Shown here: in pieces, positions 24,613 through 32,025 of the stretch | How the letters are laid out: the number at the start of each line of letters is the position of its first letter | Position numbering within the stretch: the stretch's first letter is position 1 | Assembly (NCBI RefSeq): GCF_016924755.1 | Contig: NZ_JAFFJX010000010.1 | Coordinates: 62,001 to 126,000 of the forward strand | Length of the DNA: 64,000 nucleotides | Direction: 5' to 3' | Source of the DNA: Longitalea arenae | GTDB taxonomy: Bacteria; Bacteroidota; Bacteroidia; Chitinophagales; Chitinophagaceae | Made by a program: the position numbers and the translations under genes | The notes under the pieces: model-generated | Database searches by the model: none | What the model saw: the letters and a program-made list of their open reading frames with translations, nothing else | What the model was told of the DNA's origin: nothing

Positions 24613-24650
24613 CATTAGCAAATCAGCACATCAGCAAATCAGCACATTGC
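24613..24650. repeat. Octad tract (AATCAGCA / CATTAGCA)
   Basis: Five near-perfect octads end at the stop codon of the S41 protease gene (24651). No second arm is seen. Confidence 0.85.
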
Positions 24651-26246
24651 TTATTTTTTCTTCATTTCCGCAATTGCCTTCGCAAGCGCTGCATCATCGG
24701 TATTACTAACCTCATAATAACCTTCCATGCGCCAGATCTGACGGGCCAGCCAGGTCTTGATCCGTTTCTCGATCTCCACTTTATCGCGCTCGGGAACGTT
24801 TTGTACGTTCACGCCGTTTTTGCCCGCGTAGGCCACCAGGTTGCTCCAGGCGGTGCGGGTATCGCTATAGCGACGCGCAAAATCAGCCGGGCTCTTGAAT
24901 TGATCGAAATAGGATTTGTTTTGCTGATAGTAGATATAAATGAATTTGCTGAACAGCTGGTTATCGAACAGCACGTACACATTGCTGGAAAAAGTGGCTG
25001 TATCAAAGGGAATGAAAATATCGGGGGTAATGCCACCGCCGCCGTATACGATCCTGCCGCTTTTGGTCTTATAGGCCGGACCGCTATGTTTCGTAACCGT
25101 ATCGCCATTTACCAGTTCGCCGTTCTCAAAACGTTCGGCCAGTTCATCATTATAGGCATCGCGGCCCTTGTTATACGGTTTTTGAATGTTACGGCCAAGC
25201 GGCGTATAATAACGGGCCACGGTTAAGCGCAGTGCCGATCCATCGCTGAGGTCATATTGTTCCTGCACCAGGCCCTTGCCGAAAGTACGGCGGCCGATGA
25301 TGGTAGCGCGGTCCCAGTCCTGCAGCGCCCCGGCCACTACTTCACTGGCGCTGGCAGAGCTTTCATCTACCAGCAGCACCAGTTTGCCGGTTTCAAAAAG
25401 ACCCGGCCTTTTGCAATGGTATTCTATTTTCTCCTGTTTGTTGCCCTGGGTATAAACGATGAGCCGGTCATTGCCCAGGAATTCATCAACAATATCGGTC
25501 GCTTCGGTAAGTATGCCACCGCCATTGCCGCGCAGGTCGAAAATGAGTTTGGTCATGCCTTTGGCCTGCAGGGTCTCCATCGCTTTCATAAATTCCTCAT
25601 AGGTGGTACCGGAGAACTTGTTCAGGTGTATGTAGCCGGTAGCCGTATCGATCATATAAGCCGCATCAACAGAATACAGGGGAATGGTTCCGCGGGTAAT
25701 GCTGGCTTTTATCTGTTTGCCGTTGCGTAAAACGGTCACTTCTACCTTGCTGCCGCCTACGCCCCGCAGGAAGTCTTTTATTTTATCGCCATTAATGGCC
25801 TTGCCGGTTACCATGGAGTCGCCTACTTTCAGGAACTTATCACCTACCTGTAAGCCGGCTTTGTCGCTGGGGCCGTCTGACAGTACATTGGTAACATGAA
25901 CAGTGTCGTCGATGATAAAGAATTCAACGCCGATGCCTTCAAAATTACCTTGCAGGTCTTCGTTTATTTCTTCTACGTTAGAAGCGGGAATAAAAACAGA
26001 GTGGGGATCGAGGTGGGCCAGCATCACCTGGATGGCCTCTTCGGTAAGGGTGTCGGTATTAACCTTGTCAACATATTTCAAATTAACCAGGTCAACCACT
26101 TCCTGTAATACGGAACGCTTACCACTGTTAAAAATGCCGCGGGAGCCAGGTACGTTCTGCCTTAAAGCCGAACCGATGAACATACCCAGGATCAATACAA
26201 GAGAAAATAACAGTGGCATCCATACTTGAAGTCTTTTCATCTGCAA
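24651..26246 (-). CDS. S41 family C-terminal processing protease
   Basis: The 531-residue protein has a signal anchor (about 8-28), an N-terminal helical segment, a PDZ domain (about 100-185, GIGVEFFIIDDTVHVTNVLSDGPSDKAGLQVGD), and an S41 catalytic core with FDLRGNGGG (237-244), VDESSASASEVVAGAL (Ser nucleophile S299) and RTFGKGLVQ (Lys base K324). The S299-K324 spacing of 25 equals that in E. coli Prc. A C-terminal extension of about 140 residues follows. CtpA-type proteases trim or degrade periplasmic proteins. The protein is probably anchored in the inner membrane facing the periplasm. Confidence 0.93.
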   Translation of the reverse strand: MQMKRLQVWMPLLFSLVLILGMFIGSALRQNVPGSRGIFNSGKRSVLQEVVDLVNLKYVDKVNTDTLTEEAIQVMLAHLDPHSVFIPASNVEEINEDLQGNFEGIGVEFFIIDDTVHVTNVLSDGPSDKAGLQVGDKFLKVGDSMVTGKAINGDKIKDFLRGVGGSKVEVTVLRNGKQIKASITRGTIPLYSVDAAYMIDTATGYIHLNKFSGTTYEEFMKAMETLQAKGMTKLIFDLRGNGGGILTEATDIVDEFLGNDRLIVYTQGNKQEKIEYHCKRPGLFETGKLVLLVDESSASASEVVAGALQDWDRATIIGRRTFGKGLVQEQYDLSDGSALRLTVARYYTPLGRNIQKPYNKGRDAYNDELAERFENGELVNGDTVTKHSGPAYKTKSGRIVYGGGGITPDIFIPFDTATFSSNVYVLFDNQLFSKFIYIYYQQNKSYFDQFKSPADFARRYSDTRTAWSNLVAYAGKNGVNVQNVPERDKVEIEKRIKTWLARQIWRMEGYYEVSNTDDAALAKAIAEMKKK

Positions 26247-26655
26247 TTATATAGTTTGTTTTAATAAGGCCGGTCCTTCCGGGTACATACCCTTAACTGC
26301 CTTTTTTGCGTACACCGCAACATCCAGCCCGAGGCTGTAAGTGAATTTGCCGGAAGAGCAAAGAAACAGCATCGCAATGGATAGAAATCTATAAATTTTC
26401 GGCGAAGTTCATAATTAATTTGCAAGTAGCGGTTTTTTGTTTTGAGTGGTTACAGGCCGCATTATTCCGGCACTTTTAACCAATAAAGGGTGGGGGAAGG
26501 GCCTGTAGCCTTAGGCGGCTTGCGTTTTTATGCAAGGTATATGCCTGGCTTTCAGCATGGTTGTTTCAGGTATGCGTCTTACCTTCGCAGGATGGCTATG
26601 TGTATAAATGAGCCTGTTACAAGGGTTTGGAATTATACGACTAAACGGTTATAAT
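26247..26655. other. Divergent promoter region
   Basis: About 400 bases lie between the divergent S41 protease and sugar-kinase genes. A TACCTTCG near-match to the -7 element lies near 26580. No ORF, RNA family or repeat array was recognised. Confidence 0.6.
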
Positions 26656-27498
26656 ATGGCAATACTGCTGGCAGATAGTGGGGCAACCAAATGTGAATGG
26701 TTTCTGGCAGAATCGAAAGAAAACACAAAATCGGTTTTTACTCAAGGCATCAGTCCGTATTTTTTCAATACAGAAAAAACGGTGGCGTTACTGCAGCAGG
26801 AATTGCTGCCACAGTTAGCGCTTTCGACAGACATCGAAGAAATTCACTATTACGGAACCGGCATGCGAAACCCGGCCAATGTAGATATGGTGCGGTCTTC
26901 CCTCTCAACTGTTTTCGGCAAGGCCACGATAGAGGTAAGCGATGATATGGTGGCAGCAGCAAGGGCCCTGAACGGCAGAAAGGCAGGCATGGCCTGTAAT
27001 TTGGGAACCGGCTCATTTGCCGTTTACTATGATGGTAATACCATCACAAGGCAGGCCGCCGGCATTGGATACATCCTGGGTGATGAAGGCAGTGGCGCCT
27101 ACCTGGGCAAAAAAGTACTTCAATATTATTTGTATAATACGTTTGATGAAGAGCTGCGATACAAATTCGAGCAAAGGTATAAAGCAACAGCCGTAGATAT
27201 CCTGGAGAACGTGTACCGGAAACCGCTGGCAAACAGGTATATGGCTACTTTTTGCCTTTTCCTGTCGGAGAACAGGGGCCATTATATGATTGAAAATATC
27301 ATTGAAGACGGTTTGAATGATTTCTTTTTTACACACCTCTGTAAATTCCCGGAAAGCTGGAACAGCCCCATACATTTTGTAGGCGGCGTGGCTTTTGCGT
27401 TCCATGATATAATACACGAGCTATGTCATTCCTATGAATTTGAAGAGGGGAAAATCCTGAAAGGCGCTATGGAAGGCCTGATCCAATACCATGTTTAA
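26656..27498 (+). CDS. BadF/BadG-type ATPase, probable amino-sugar kinase
   Basis: The product is about 280 residues from ATG 26656 (MAILLADSGATKCEWFL). The frame also opens at 26608, but the shorter start places the phosphate-1 motif ADSGATKCEW at the N-terminus, as in the family. Other ASKHA motifs are YYGTGM, GMACNLGTGSFAVYYDG, AAGIGYILGDEGSGAYLGKKVL and HFVGGVAFAF. Relatives phosphorylate N-acetylglucosamine or N-acetylmuramic acid. The next gene, 54 bases on, encodes MurNAc-6-phosphate etherase, which suggests that this kinase supplies MurNAc-6-P or handles GlcNAc in wall recycling (inference). Confidence 0.85.
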   Translation: MAILLADSGATKCEWFLAESKENTKSVFTQGISPYFFNTEKTVALLQQELLPQLALSTDIEEIHYYGTGMRNPANVDMVRSSLSTVFGKATIEVSDDMVAAARALNGRKAGMACNLGTGSFAVYYDGNTITRQAAGIGYILGDEGSGAYLGKKVLQYYLYNTFDEELRYKFEQRYKATAVDILENVYRKPLANRYMATFCLFLSENRGHYMIENIIEDGLNDFFFTHLCKFPESWNSPIHFVGGVAFAFHDIIHELCHSYEFEEGKILKGAMEGLIQYHV

Positions 27499-27552
27499 AA
27501 GTAAACTATAAACCTTGTGCAGAACCCGAATAAAACATTGAACAACAGAAAT

Positions 27553-28371
27553 ATGGCAGCAGAATTTACCAGGGTAACAGAGCAGTCGAGCGAATACCGG
27601 CATCTTGAGCAAATGAGTATTCATGAGTTGCTTACCAACATGAATAATGAAGATAAGAAGGTGCCTCTTGCCGTGGAGAAAGCCATCCCCCAAATCGAGA
27701 AACTCGTAGCTGCTATTTCCGACAAAATGCTGGCTGGGGGCCGCCTCTTTTATATTGGCGCCGGAACCAGTGGCCGACTCGGCATCCTGGATGCCAGCGA
27801 AATTCCGCCAACATATGGTCTTCCGCAGGGACTGGTGATCGGTATTATTGCCGGTGGCGATGTGGCCATTCAACGGCCGGTAGAACAGGCGGAGGACAGC
27901 TGGGAGCAGGGTTGGCTCGACCTCATGAAACATGCCATCGATGAAAAAGATGTAGTGATAGGTATTGCCGCCAGCGGAACCACCCCTTATGTGATCGGCG
28001 CTCTTACCGAGGCCCGCAAAAAAGGCATTACCACCGGTTGTTTAACCTGTAACGCCGGATCGCCCCTGGCCGATGCCGCCGAACTTCCTGTAGAAGTGGT
28101 GGTAGGCCCCGAGTTTGTTACGGGCAGCACCCGCATGAAAAGCGGTACGGCGCAAAAGCTCGTGCTGAATATGATCTCCACCGCCGTTATGATCCAGATC
28201 GGCCGTGTAGAAGATAACAAAATGGTAAACATGCAACTTACCAATAGCAAACTGGTTGACCGCGGCACCAAGATGGTGATGGAAAAAACCGGTATCAGCA
28301 GCTATGATAAAGCCCGCGAACTGTTGCTGAAATACGGCAGCGTGAAAAAAGCCGTTGATTCGTTCAAATAG
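27553..28371 (+). CDS. murQ: N-acetylmuramic acid 6-phosphate etherase
   Basis: The product is about 272 residues from ATG 27553 (MAAEFTRVTEQSSEYRHLEQMS); an upstream GTG frame at 27517 is less likely. It is a SIS-domain protein with RLFYIGAGTSGRLGILDASEIPPTYG (sugar-phosphate loop and catalytic Glu region), VIGIAASGTTPYVIGAL, and GPEFVTGSTRMKSGTAQKLVLNMIST. MurQ cleaves the lactyl ether of MurNAc-6-phosphate to GlcNAc-6-P and lactate in peptidoglycan recycling. It forms a probable operon with the preceding sugar kinase. A hairpin repeat array begins at its stop codon. Confidence 0.95.
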   Translation: MAAEFTRVTEQSSEYRHLEQMSIHELLTNMNNEDKKVPLAVEKAIPQIEKLVAAISDKMLAGGRLFYIGAGTSGRLGILDASEIPPTYGLPQGLVIGIIAGGDVAIQRPVEQAEDSWEQGWLDLMKHAIDEKDVVIGIAASGTTPYVIGALTEARKKGITTGCLTCNAGSPLADAAELPVEVVVGPEFVTGSTRMKSGTAQKLVLNMISTAVMIQIGRVEDNKMVNMQLTNSKLVDRGTKMVMEKTGISSYDKARELLLKYGSVKKAVDSFK

Positions 28372-28466
28372 TCAAATCAGTCAGTAGTCTAATCACTCAG
28401 TAGTCAAATGAGTCATACGGTTATATGACCCATTTGACTTATGTGATCCATTTGACTTTTTTGACC
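28369..28466. repeat. Inverted array (GTCAAAT / GTAGTC words) at the murQ stop codon
   Basis: The TAG stop of murQ forms part of the first repeat word. The inner arms TCAAATGAGTCATA and TATGACCCATTTGA (one mismatch) surround a short loop near 28420. Outer words are GTCAAATCAGTCAGTAGTC and CATTTGACTTTTTTGACC. The TTTTTT in the 3' arm could support termination. Confidence 0.85.
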
Positions 28467-28531
28467 TGTTTACGCTTGTAAGCTGCGCAAAAAGCTGTAA
28501 CTTTTAAGTACATATCATTAAACTTTTACTT

Positions 28532-29767
28532 ATGAGGTACAGCTTTACACTTCCTGCTATGGCAGCCTGTTTGCTATCAGCCAATACACAACTCTCAGCC
28601 CAACAATTAACGACAGCATACGCCATAACAAGTACTGAAAAAGGGAACTTTAACTGGACCGATGTAAAGCAGATCGACTTTACTACCGGTACGGTCACCC
28701 GGTCTATATTCGATTCAAAGCAAGCCAGTTTCACGGTCTACAATGCACGAACCGGCAAAGAAATAAAACCGGTTACAAACGCCAACGGTGTTGCTGCCAA
28801 TATAAGTGCTCCGGTAGCTTCCCTCTCGGCCGCCTGCGCCTATGACCAGCGGCACAACCGCCTCTATTATGCGCCCCTGTTCATGAACCAGCTGAGGTAT
28901 ATCGATCTTAATAACCAGCCGAAGATCTATTACTTCGAGAATGAAAATTTTACCCCGGTAGCTGATCTTAACAATGAAGCCAATCATATAACCCGGATGG
29001 TCATTGCTGCAGATGGCGATGGTTATGCATTAAGTAACGATGCCAATCACTTAATACGCTTCACTACCGGCCGCAAGCCGGTGATCACCGACCTGGGTGC
29101 ATTACAGGATGATGCCGGCAATGGCGAAAGATCCATACATGCAAAAACAACCGGCTGGGGTGGTGATATGATCGCTGATGCAGCCGGTAACCTTTATGTG
29201 ATCTCTGCCTACCGCCAGGTTTTCAAAGTGAACATTCAAAGCAAGCTGGCTGCCTGGGTGGCTGAGATCCAGGGTTTACCTGCAAGCTTCACTACTAACG
29301 GTGCAGTAGTGGATAATGATGGCAATCTGATCGTAAGCAGCGCTAATACGGCGGAAGGATATTACAAAGTAGATATGCATTCCTGGCAGGCCACCCGTAT
29401 TGATATTAAAGGCACGGTATTCAACGCTTCGGACCTCGCCAATGGCAACCTGGCCTTTGCCAATGACAAGTCTTCTATAGCATTAATTAACAGGGCTGTT
29501 ATCCGCAATGATAAAATATCTATGTATCCCAATCCGGTTGCTAACAGCTGGGTAAACGTAAATTTCAATGGTAAGGAATCCGGCCGGTTCACCATTCAAT
29601 TGGTTGATCTTGGCGGCAAAGTGATCTCTGAAAAGATAGCTATGGTCAATGGCGCCCAGAATGTGCCTGCCTTTCTTACAACCGGCCTTGCGAAAGGACC
29701 CTATATGATAAAAGTGTTAAGTAATAGTAAAAAAGCGGTGTTTACCGACAAGTTGATCGTTGAATAA
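28532..29767 (+). CDS. Secreted beta-propeller-like protein with T9SS sorting domain
   Basis: The 411-residue protein has a signal peptide (ending TQLSAQ, about residue 24). Repeated short motifs such as MVIAADGDGYALSNDANHLIRF, MIADAAGNLYVISAY and AVVDNDGNLIVSSAN look like blades of a propeller. The C-terminal type A sorting domain starts at ISMYPNPVANSWVNVNF (about 330) and ends YMIKVLSNSKKAVFTDKLIVE. The sorting domain directs export through the type IX secretion system, which is restricted to Bacteroidota. Ligand and function unknown. Transcribed alone, with a terminator 33 bases after the stop. Confidence 0.85.
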   Translation: MRYSFTLPAMAACLLSANTQLSAQQLTTAYAITSTEKGNFNWTDVKQIDFTTGTVTRSIFDSKQASFTVYNARTGKEIKPVTNANGVAANISAPVASLSAACAYDQRHNRLYYAPLFMNQLRYIDLNNQPKIYYFENENFTPVADLNNEANHITRMVIAADGDGYALSNDANHLIRFTTGRKPVITDLGALQDDAGNGERSIHAKTTGWGGDMIADAAGNLYVISAYRQVFKVNIQSKLAAWVAEIQGLPASFTTNGAVVDNDGNLIVSSANTAEGYYKVDMHSWQATRIDIKGTVFNASDLANGNLAFANDKSSIALINRAVIRNDKISMYPNPVANSWVNVNFNGKESGRFTIQLVDLGGKVISEKIAMVNGAQNVPAFLTTGLAKGPYMIKVLSNSKKAVFTDKLIVE

Positions 29768-29800
29768 TACAATAAAAAAATATTTGGAAACCGCATTGCG

Positions 29801-29828
29801 AAGGCTGTAAATTGCTACAGCCTTTTTC
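29801..29828 (+). terminator. Intrinsic terminator of the T9SS cargo gene
   Basis: AAGGCTGTA pairs with TACAGCCTT around a short loop, then TTTTC. Confidence 0.85.
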
Positions 29829-29867
29829 ATTTTGTATTGTCCTTCGTGGCATAGTTTTTAGTGAGCA

Positions 29868-30075
29868 AAAGACCAACAGGCAATAAGTAACAGAGAATCG
29901 GCAAGAGCGCCAATAGACAATCGGCAATCGGCAATGAGCAGAAGGCAAAAAGGGCGAAAGCCAGGGATTAAATTTTGATAAAAACGAACAGGCAAAAAGC
30001 AAGCGGCAAAGGATAGCAGCGGTGATCTTCGTTCGGAAAGATTTGCCAATTGCCAGATGCCAATTGCCATTGATT
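29868..30075. repeat. Degenerate GGCAATC / GCCAATTGCC array
   Basis: The left arm (29870-29960) holds words such as GGCAATA, CGGCAAG, CGGCAATCGGCAATGAG and AAGGCAAAAAGG. The right arm (29990-30075) holds GGCAAAAAGCAAGCGGC and GCCAATTGCCAGATGCC. It belongs to the same word family as 10255-10500 and 49580-49630, and it ends seven bases before the next ORF. Confidence 0.75.
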
Positions 30076-30081
30076 TAAATT

Positions 30082-30645
30082 ATGCATGAGATAGAACCAT
30101 TTTATAATTGGCGTCACATATACACCAGTGAGCAGGACGAGCGGTCGCCGTTTTTCGGAAGGGTGTACTCTGAATTTACATTTTCACAAACTGTTTACAA
30201 TTATTATATCCATCCACAGTGGGACGATTTCGGTTCCCGCACCATGTACCTCAAAACATTAATGGCCGATTATGAAGAAAAGTATGCGATCATAGAACTG
30301 ATCGGTGAATGGAATGATGCTATAGAGAATGATATCATGGAACTGAAGCGCGAAGTGACTGATGTTTTCTTCTACGAGGGTATAACCAAATTCATCTTTA
30401 TAGCCGAGAACGTATTGAACTTCCATAGCGGCGATAAAGATTATTACCAGGAATGGTTCGAAGAAGTGACCGATGAAGAAGGCTGGATCGTGATCCTGAA
30501 CATGCCCGAACAAACGCAATACGACTTCAAGGGAGCCCGCCTTAACCGCTATGTTGAACTAATGGATCTCGACAACTGGCGTACCTATAAACCGTTCCAC
30601 TTATTTAAGAAAATCGATGAACAAATGCAAAAAAGGCTGGAGTAA
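30082..30645 (+). CDS. Conserved acidic protein of unknown function
   Basis: The 187-residue cytoplasmic protein is rich in aromatic and acidic residues (FYNWRHIYTSEQDERSPFFGRVYSEF, NYYIHPQWDDFGSRTMYLKTLMADYEEKYAIIELIGEWND, RLNRYVELMDLDNWRTYKPFHLF). It has no signal peptide or membrane segment. I recognise it only as a Bacteroidota-type conserved protein; no function is assigned. It lies directly upstream of the aromatic attenuator region but ends about 100 bases before that promoter. Confidence 0.75.
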   Translation: MHEIEPFYNWRHIYTSEQDERSPFFGRVYSEFTFSQTVYNYYIHPQWDDFGSRTMYLKTLMADYEEKYAIIELIGEWNDAIENDIMELKREVTDVFFYEGITKFIFIAENVLNFHSGDKDYYQEWFEEVTDEEGWIVILNMPEQTQYDFKGARLNRYVELMDLDNWRTYKPFHLFKKIDEQMQKRLE

Positions 30646-30743
30646 GGTTGAAAACCGGTTTTTTAAATCGCTAAAATGCAGTCCCACACTGCATTTGCCA
30701 TCAAAATGGGCGCGTTGGCAACAGTAGAATTCATTGAAAAAAG

Positions 30744-30774
30744 TTTGCGTATAAGTATTTAGTTATTATTTTTG
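30744..30774 (+). promoter_or_regulatory. Bacteroidota-type promoter of the pheA leader
   Basis: TTTG (30744-30747), 19 bases, then TATTTTTG (30767-30774), a full match to the TTTG / TAnnTTTG consensus and spacing. Transcription would start near 30779-30781, at the leader ORF's ATG. Confidence 0.75.
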
Positions 30775-30779
30775 ACCTG

Positions 30780-30872
30780 ATGATTACAGCAAAGGCATAC
30801 CGTTTCTTTTATTTTTATTTTTACTTCTACTTTACCAGTAGGCCGGGAATGCTTTTGTTGACAACAAAATAA
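30780..30872 (+). CDS. Phe/Tyr-rich leader peptide of the pheA attenuator
   Basis: A 30-codon ORF runs from ATG 30780 to TAA 30870. After MITAKAYR come ten aromatic codons in a row, FFYFYFYFYF (30804-30833), then TSRPGMLLLTTK. Six Phe and five Tyr among 30 residues, directly before a terminator and the prephenate dehydratase gene, is the signature of a leader peptide that senses charged tRNA-Phe and tRNA-Tyr. The ATG lies six bases after the -7 element, so translation may start on a leaderless or nearly leaderless RNA. No Shine-Dalgarno sequence is visible. The peptide itself is expected to have no function. Confidence 0.85.
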   Translation: MITAKAYRFFYFYFYFYFTSRPGMLLLTTK

Positions 30873-30923
30873 GAATAAACAAAAAGTTCAACATAAGAAG
30901 TCCCGGCGAAAAAGCCGGGACTT
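30842..30923 (+). promoter_or_regulatory. Antiterminator/terminator switch of the aromatic attenuator
   Basis: GCCGGGA at 30842-30848, eight bases after the last aromatic codon, is identical to part of the terminator's 3' arm (30914-30920). It can pair with TCCCGGC (30901-30907), the terminator's 5' arm, so the two pairings exclude each other. A small CTACT / AGTAG hairpin (30827-30841) precedes it, and TTTTGTTG / CAACAAAA (30853-30869) may form a pause hairpin. A ribosome stalled on the Phe/Tyr codons would leave 30842-30848 free to form the antiterminator. Confidence 0.75.
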
Positions 30924-30930
30924 TTTTTTT
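30898..30930 (+). terminator. Attenuator terminator upstream of pheA
   Basis: AAGTCCCGGC (30898-30907), six- to seven-nt A-rich loop, GCCGGGACTT (30914-30923), then a long T run to 30930. It ends 45 bases before the pheA ATG. Confidence 0.92.
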
Positions 30931-30975
30931 GCTTTTTAATCCCCCGTTCAACGGGTAAAGCATAAAAAAGAATCT

Positions 30976-31875
30976 ATGATCGACCGAAAACAACAACAGG
31001 AGACCACCGACGGCAGCCCAGGCTCCAATGGCATGCAGGGTACAGGCATCAAGGTTTCTATCCAGGGATATGAAGGCAGCTTTCACCAGGTAGCAGCCCG
31101 CCAGTTCTTCGGCAAAAATGTAGAAGTGATACCCTGCGCCACTTTTCGCGAAGTGACCCGCATCGCGAGCAGTAAAAAGGAAAGTAATGGTGGCGTGATG
31201 GCCATCGAAAACTCCATCGCCGGCAGCATTTTACCCAACTACAACCTGTTGCAAAAAAGTACCCTGAAGATCATCGGAGAAATTTACCTGCCTATAAAAC
31301 AACAACTGTTAGTTAACCCAGGGGTGCAATTGGAAGATATACGCGAGGTGCATTCCCACCACATGGCCATTCAGCAATGCCTTGAATACCTCGACAAATA
31401 CAACTGGAAGCTGGTAGAAACAGAAGATACCGCTTTAAGCGCCAAACATGTTCACCAGCACCGCAGCAAACACATTGCCGCCATCGCCAGTAAACTCGCC
31501 GCCGACCTGTTCAATCTCGAAGTGATCGCTCCCAACATACATACGATGAAGAATAACTATACCCGGTTCCTGGTGCTGCAACCAGAAGAGGTGGCTCAAC
31601 CGGTAGGGGATGCCGACAAAGCATCGGTGAGTTTTATCACCGATCATTCCCGCGGCAGCCTGGCCAGGGTGCTCACGCGTATTGCCGATGGCGGTATCAA
31701 CCTGAGCAAGCTGCAAAGCTTTCCCATTCCCGGCAGTGACTGGAAATACAGTTTTCATGCAGATATGGAATTCACTACGCAGGATCAGTTCGAGGAAGTG
31801 GTAAAGAGTATGAAGCCGATCACCGAAGAATTGAAGGTGTATGGCGTTTATAAAAATGGGAAGACTGTCGATTAG
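30976..31875 (+). CDS. pheA: Prephenate dehydratase with ACT domain
   Basis: The 299-residue protein starts with a Gln/Gly-rich lead of about 24 residues, then a dehydratase domain with VSIQGYEGSFHQVAARQFF, MAIENSIAGSILPNYNLL (75-92) and the catalytic TRF motif in NNYTRFLVL (T196-R197-F198). A C-terminal ACT domain (ASVSFITDHSRGSLARVLTRIADGGINLSKLQSFPI, from about 217) would bind Phe for feedback inhibition. It converts prephenate to phenylpyruvate. No chorismate mutase is fused here; that domain sits on the DAHP synthase gene of the same cluster. It is the first gene after the Phe/Tyr attenuator. Confidence 0.95.
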   Translation: MIDRKQQQETTDGSPGSNGMQGTGIKVSIQGYEGSFHQVAARQFFGKNVEVIPCATFREVTRIASSKKESNGGVMAIENSIAGSILPNYNLLQKSTLKIIGEIYLPIKQQLLVNPGVQLEDIREVHSHHMAIQQCLEYLDKYNWKLVETEDTALSAKHVHQHRSKHIAAIASKLAADLFNLEVIAPNIHTMKNNYTRFLVLQPEEVAQPVGDADKASVSFITDHSRGSLARVLTRIADGGINLSKLQSFPIPGSDWKYSFHADMEFTTQDQFEEVVKSMKPITEELKVYGVYKNGKTVD

Positions 31876-31980
31876 GTACCGGGTTCCCAGGTAGCGGTTA
31901 CCGGGGAATACAGCCGGCGAATTGCGGGCAGCCTGCAGGAAAAGCCTGGCGCCTGGAAACCGGCAAGCGGTAAGGAGAAA
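31876..31980. repeat. Inverted degenerate array after pheA
   Basis: The left arm GTACCGGGTTCCCAGGTAGC begins right after the pheA stop codon. The right arm GGCGCCTGGAAACCGG and AAGCGGTAAGG is its imperfect complement, around a loop near 31915-31950. Confidence 0.65.
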
Positions 31981-32025
31981 CAAATCACTAACGATCTATG
32001 TTATACGATCAAGAAAAACAATGAT

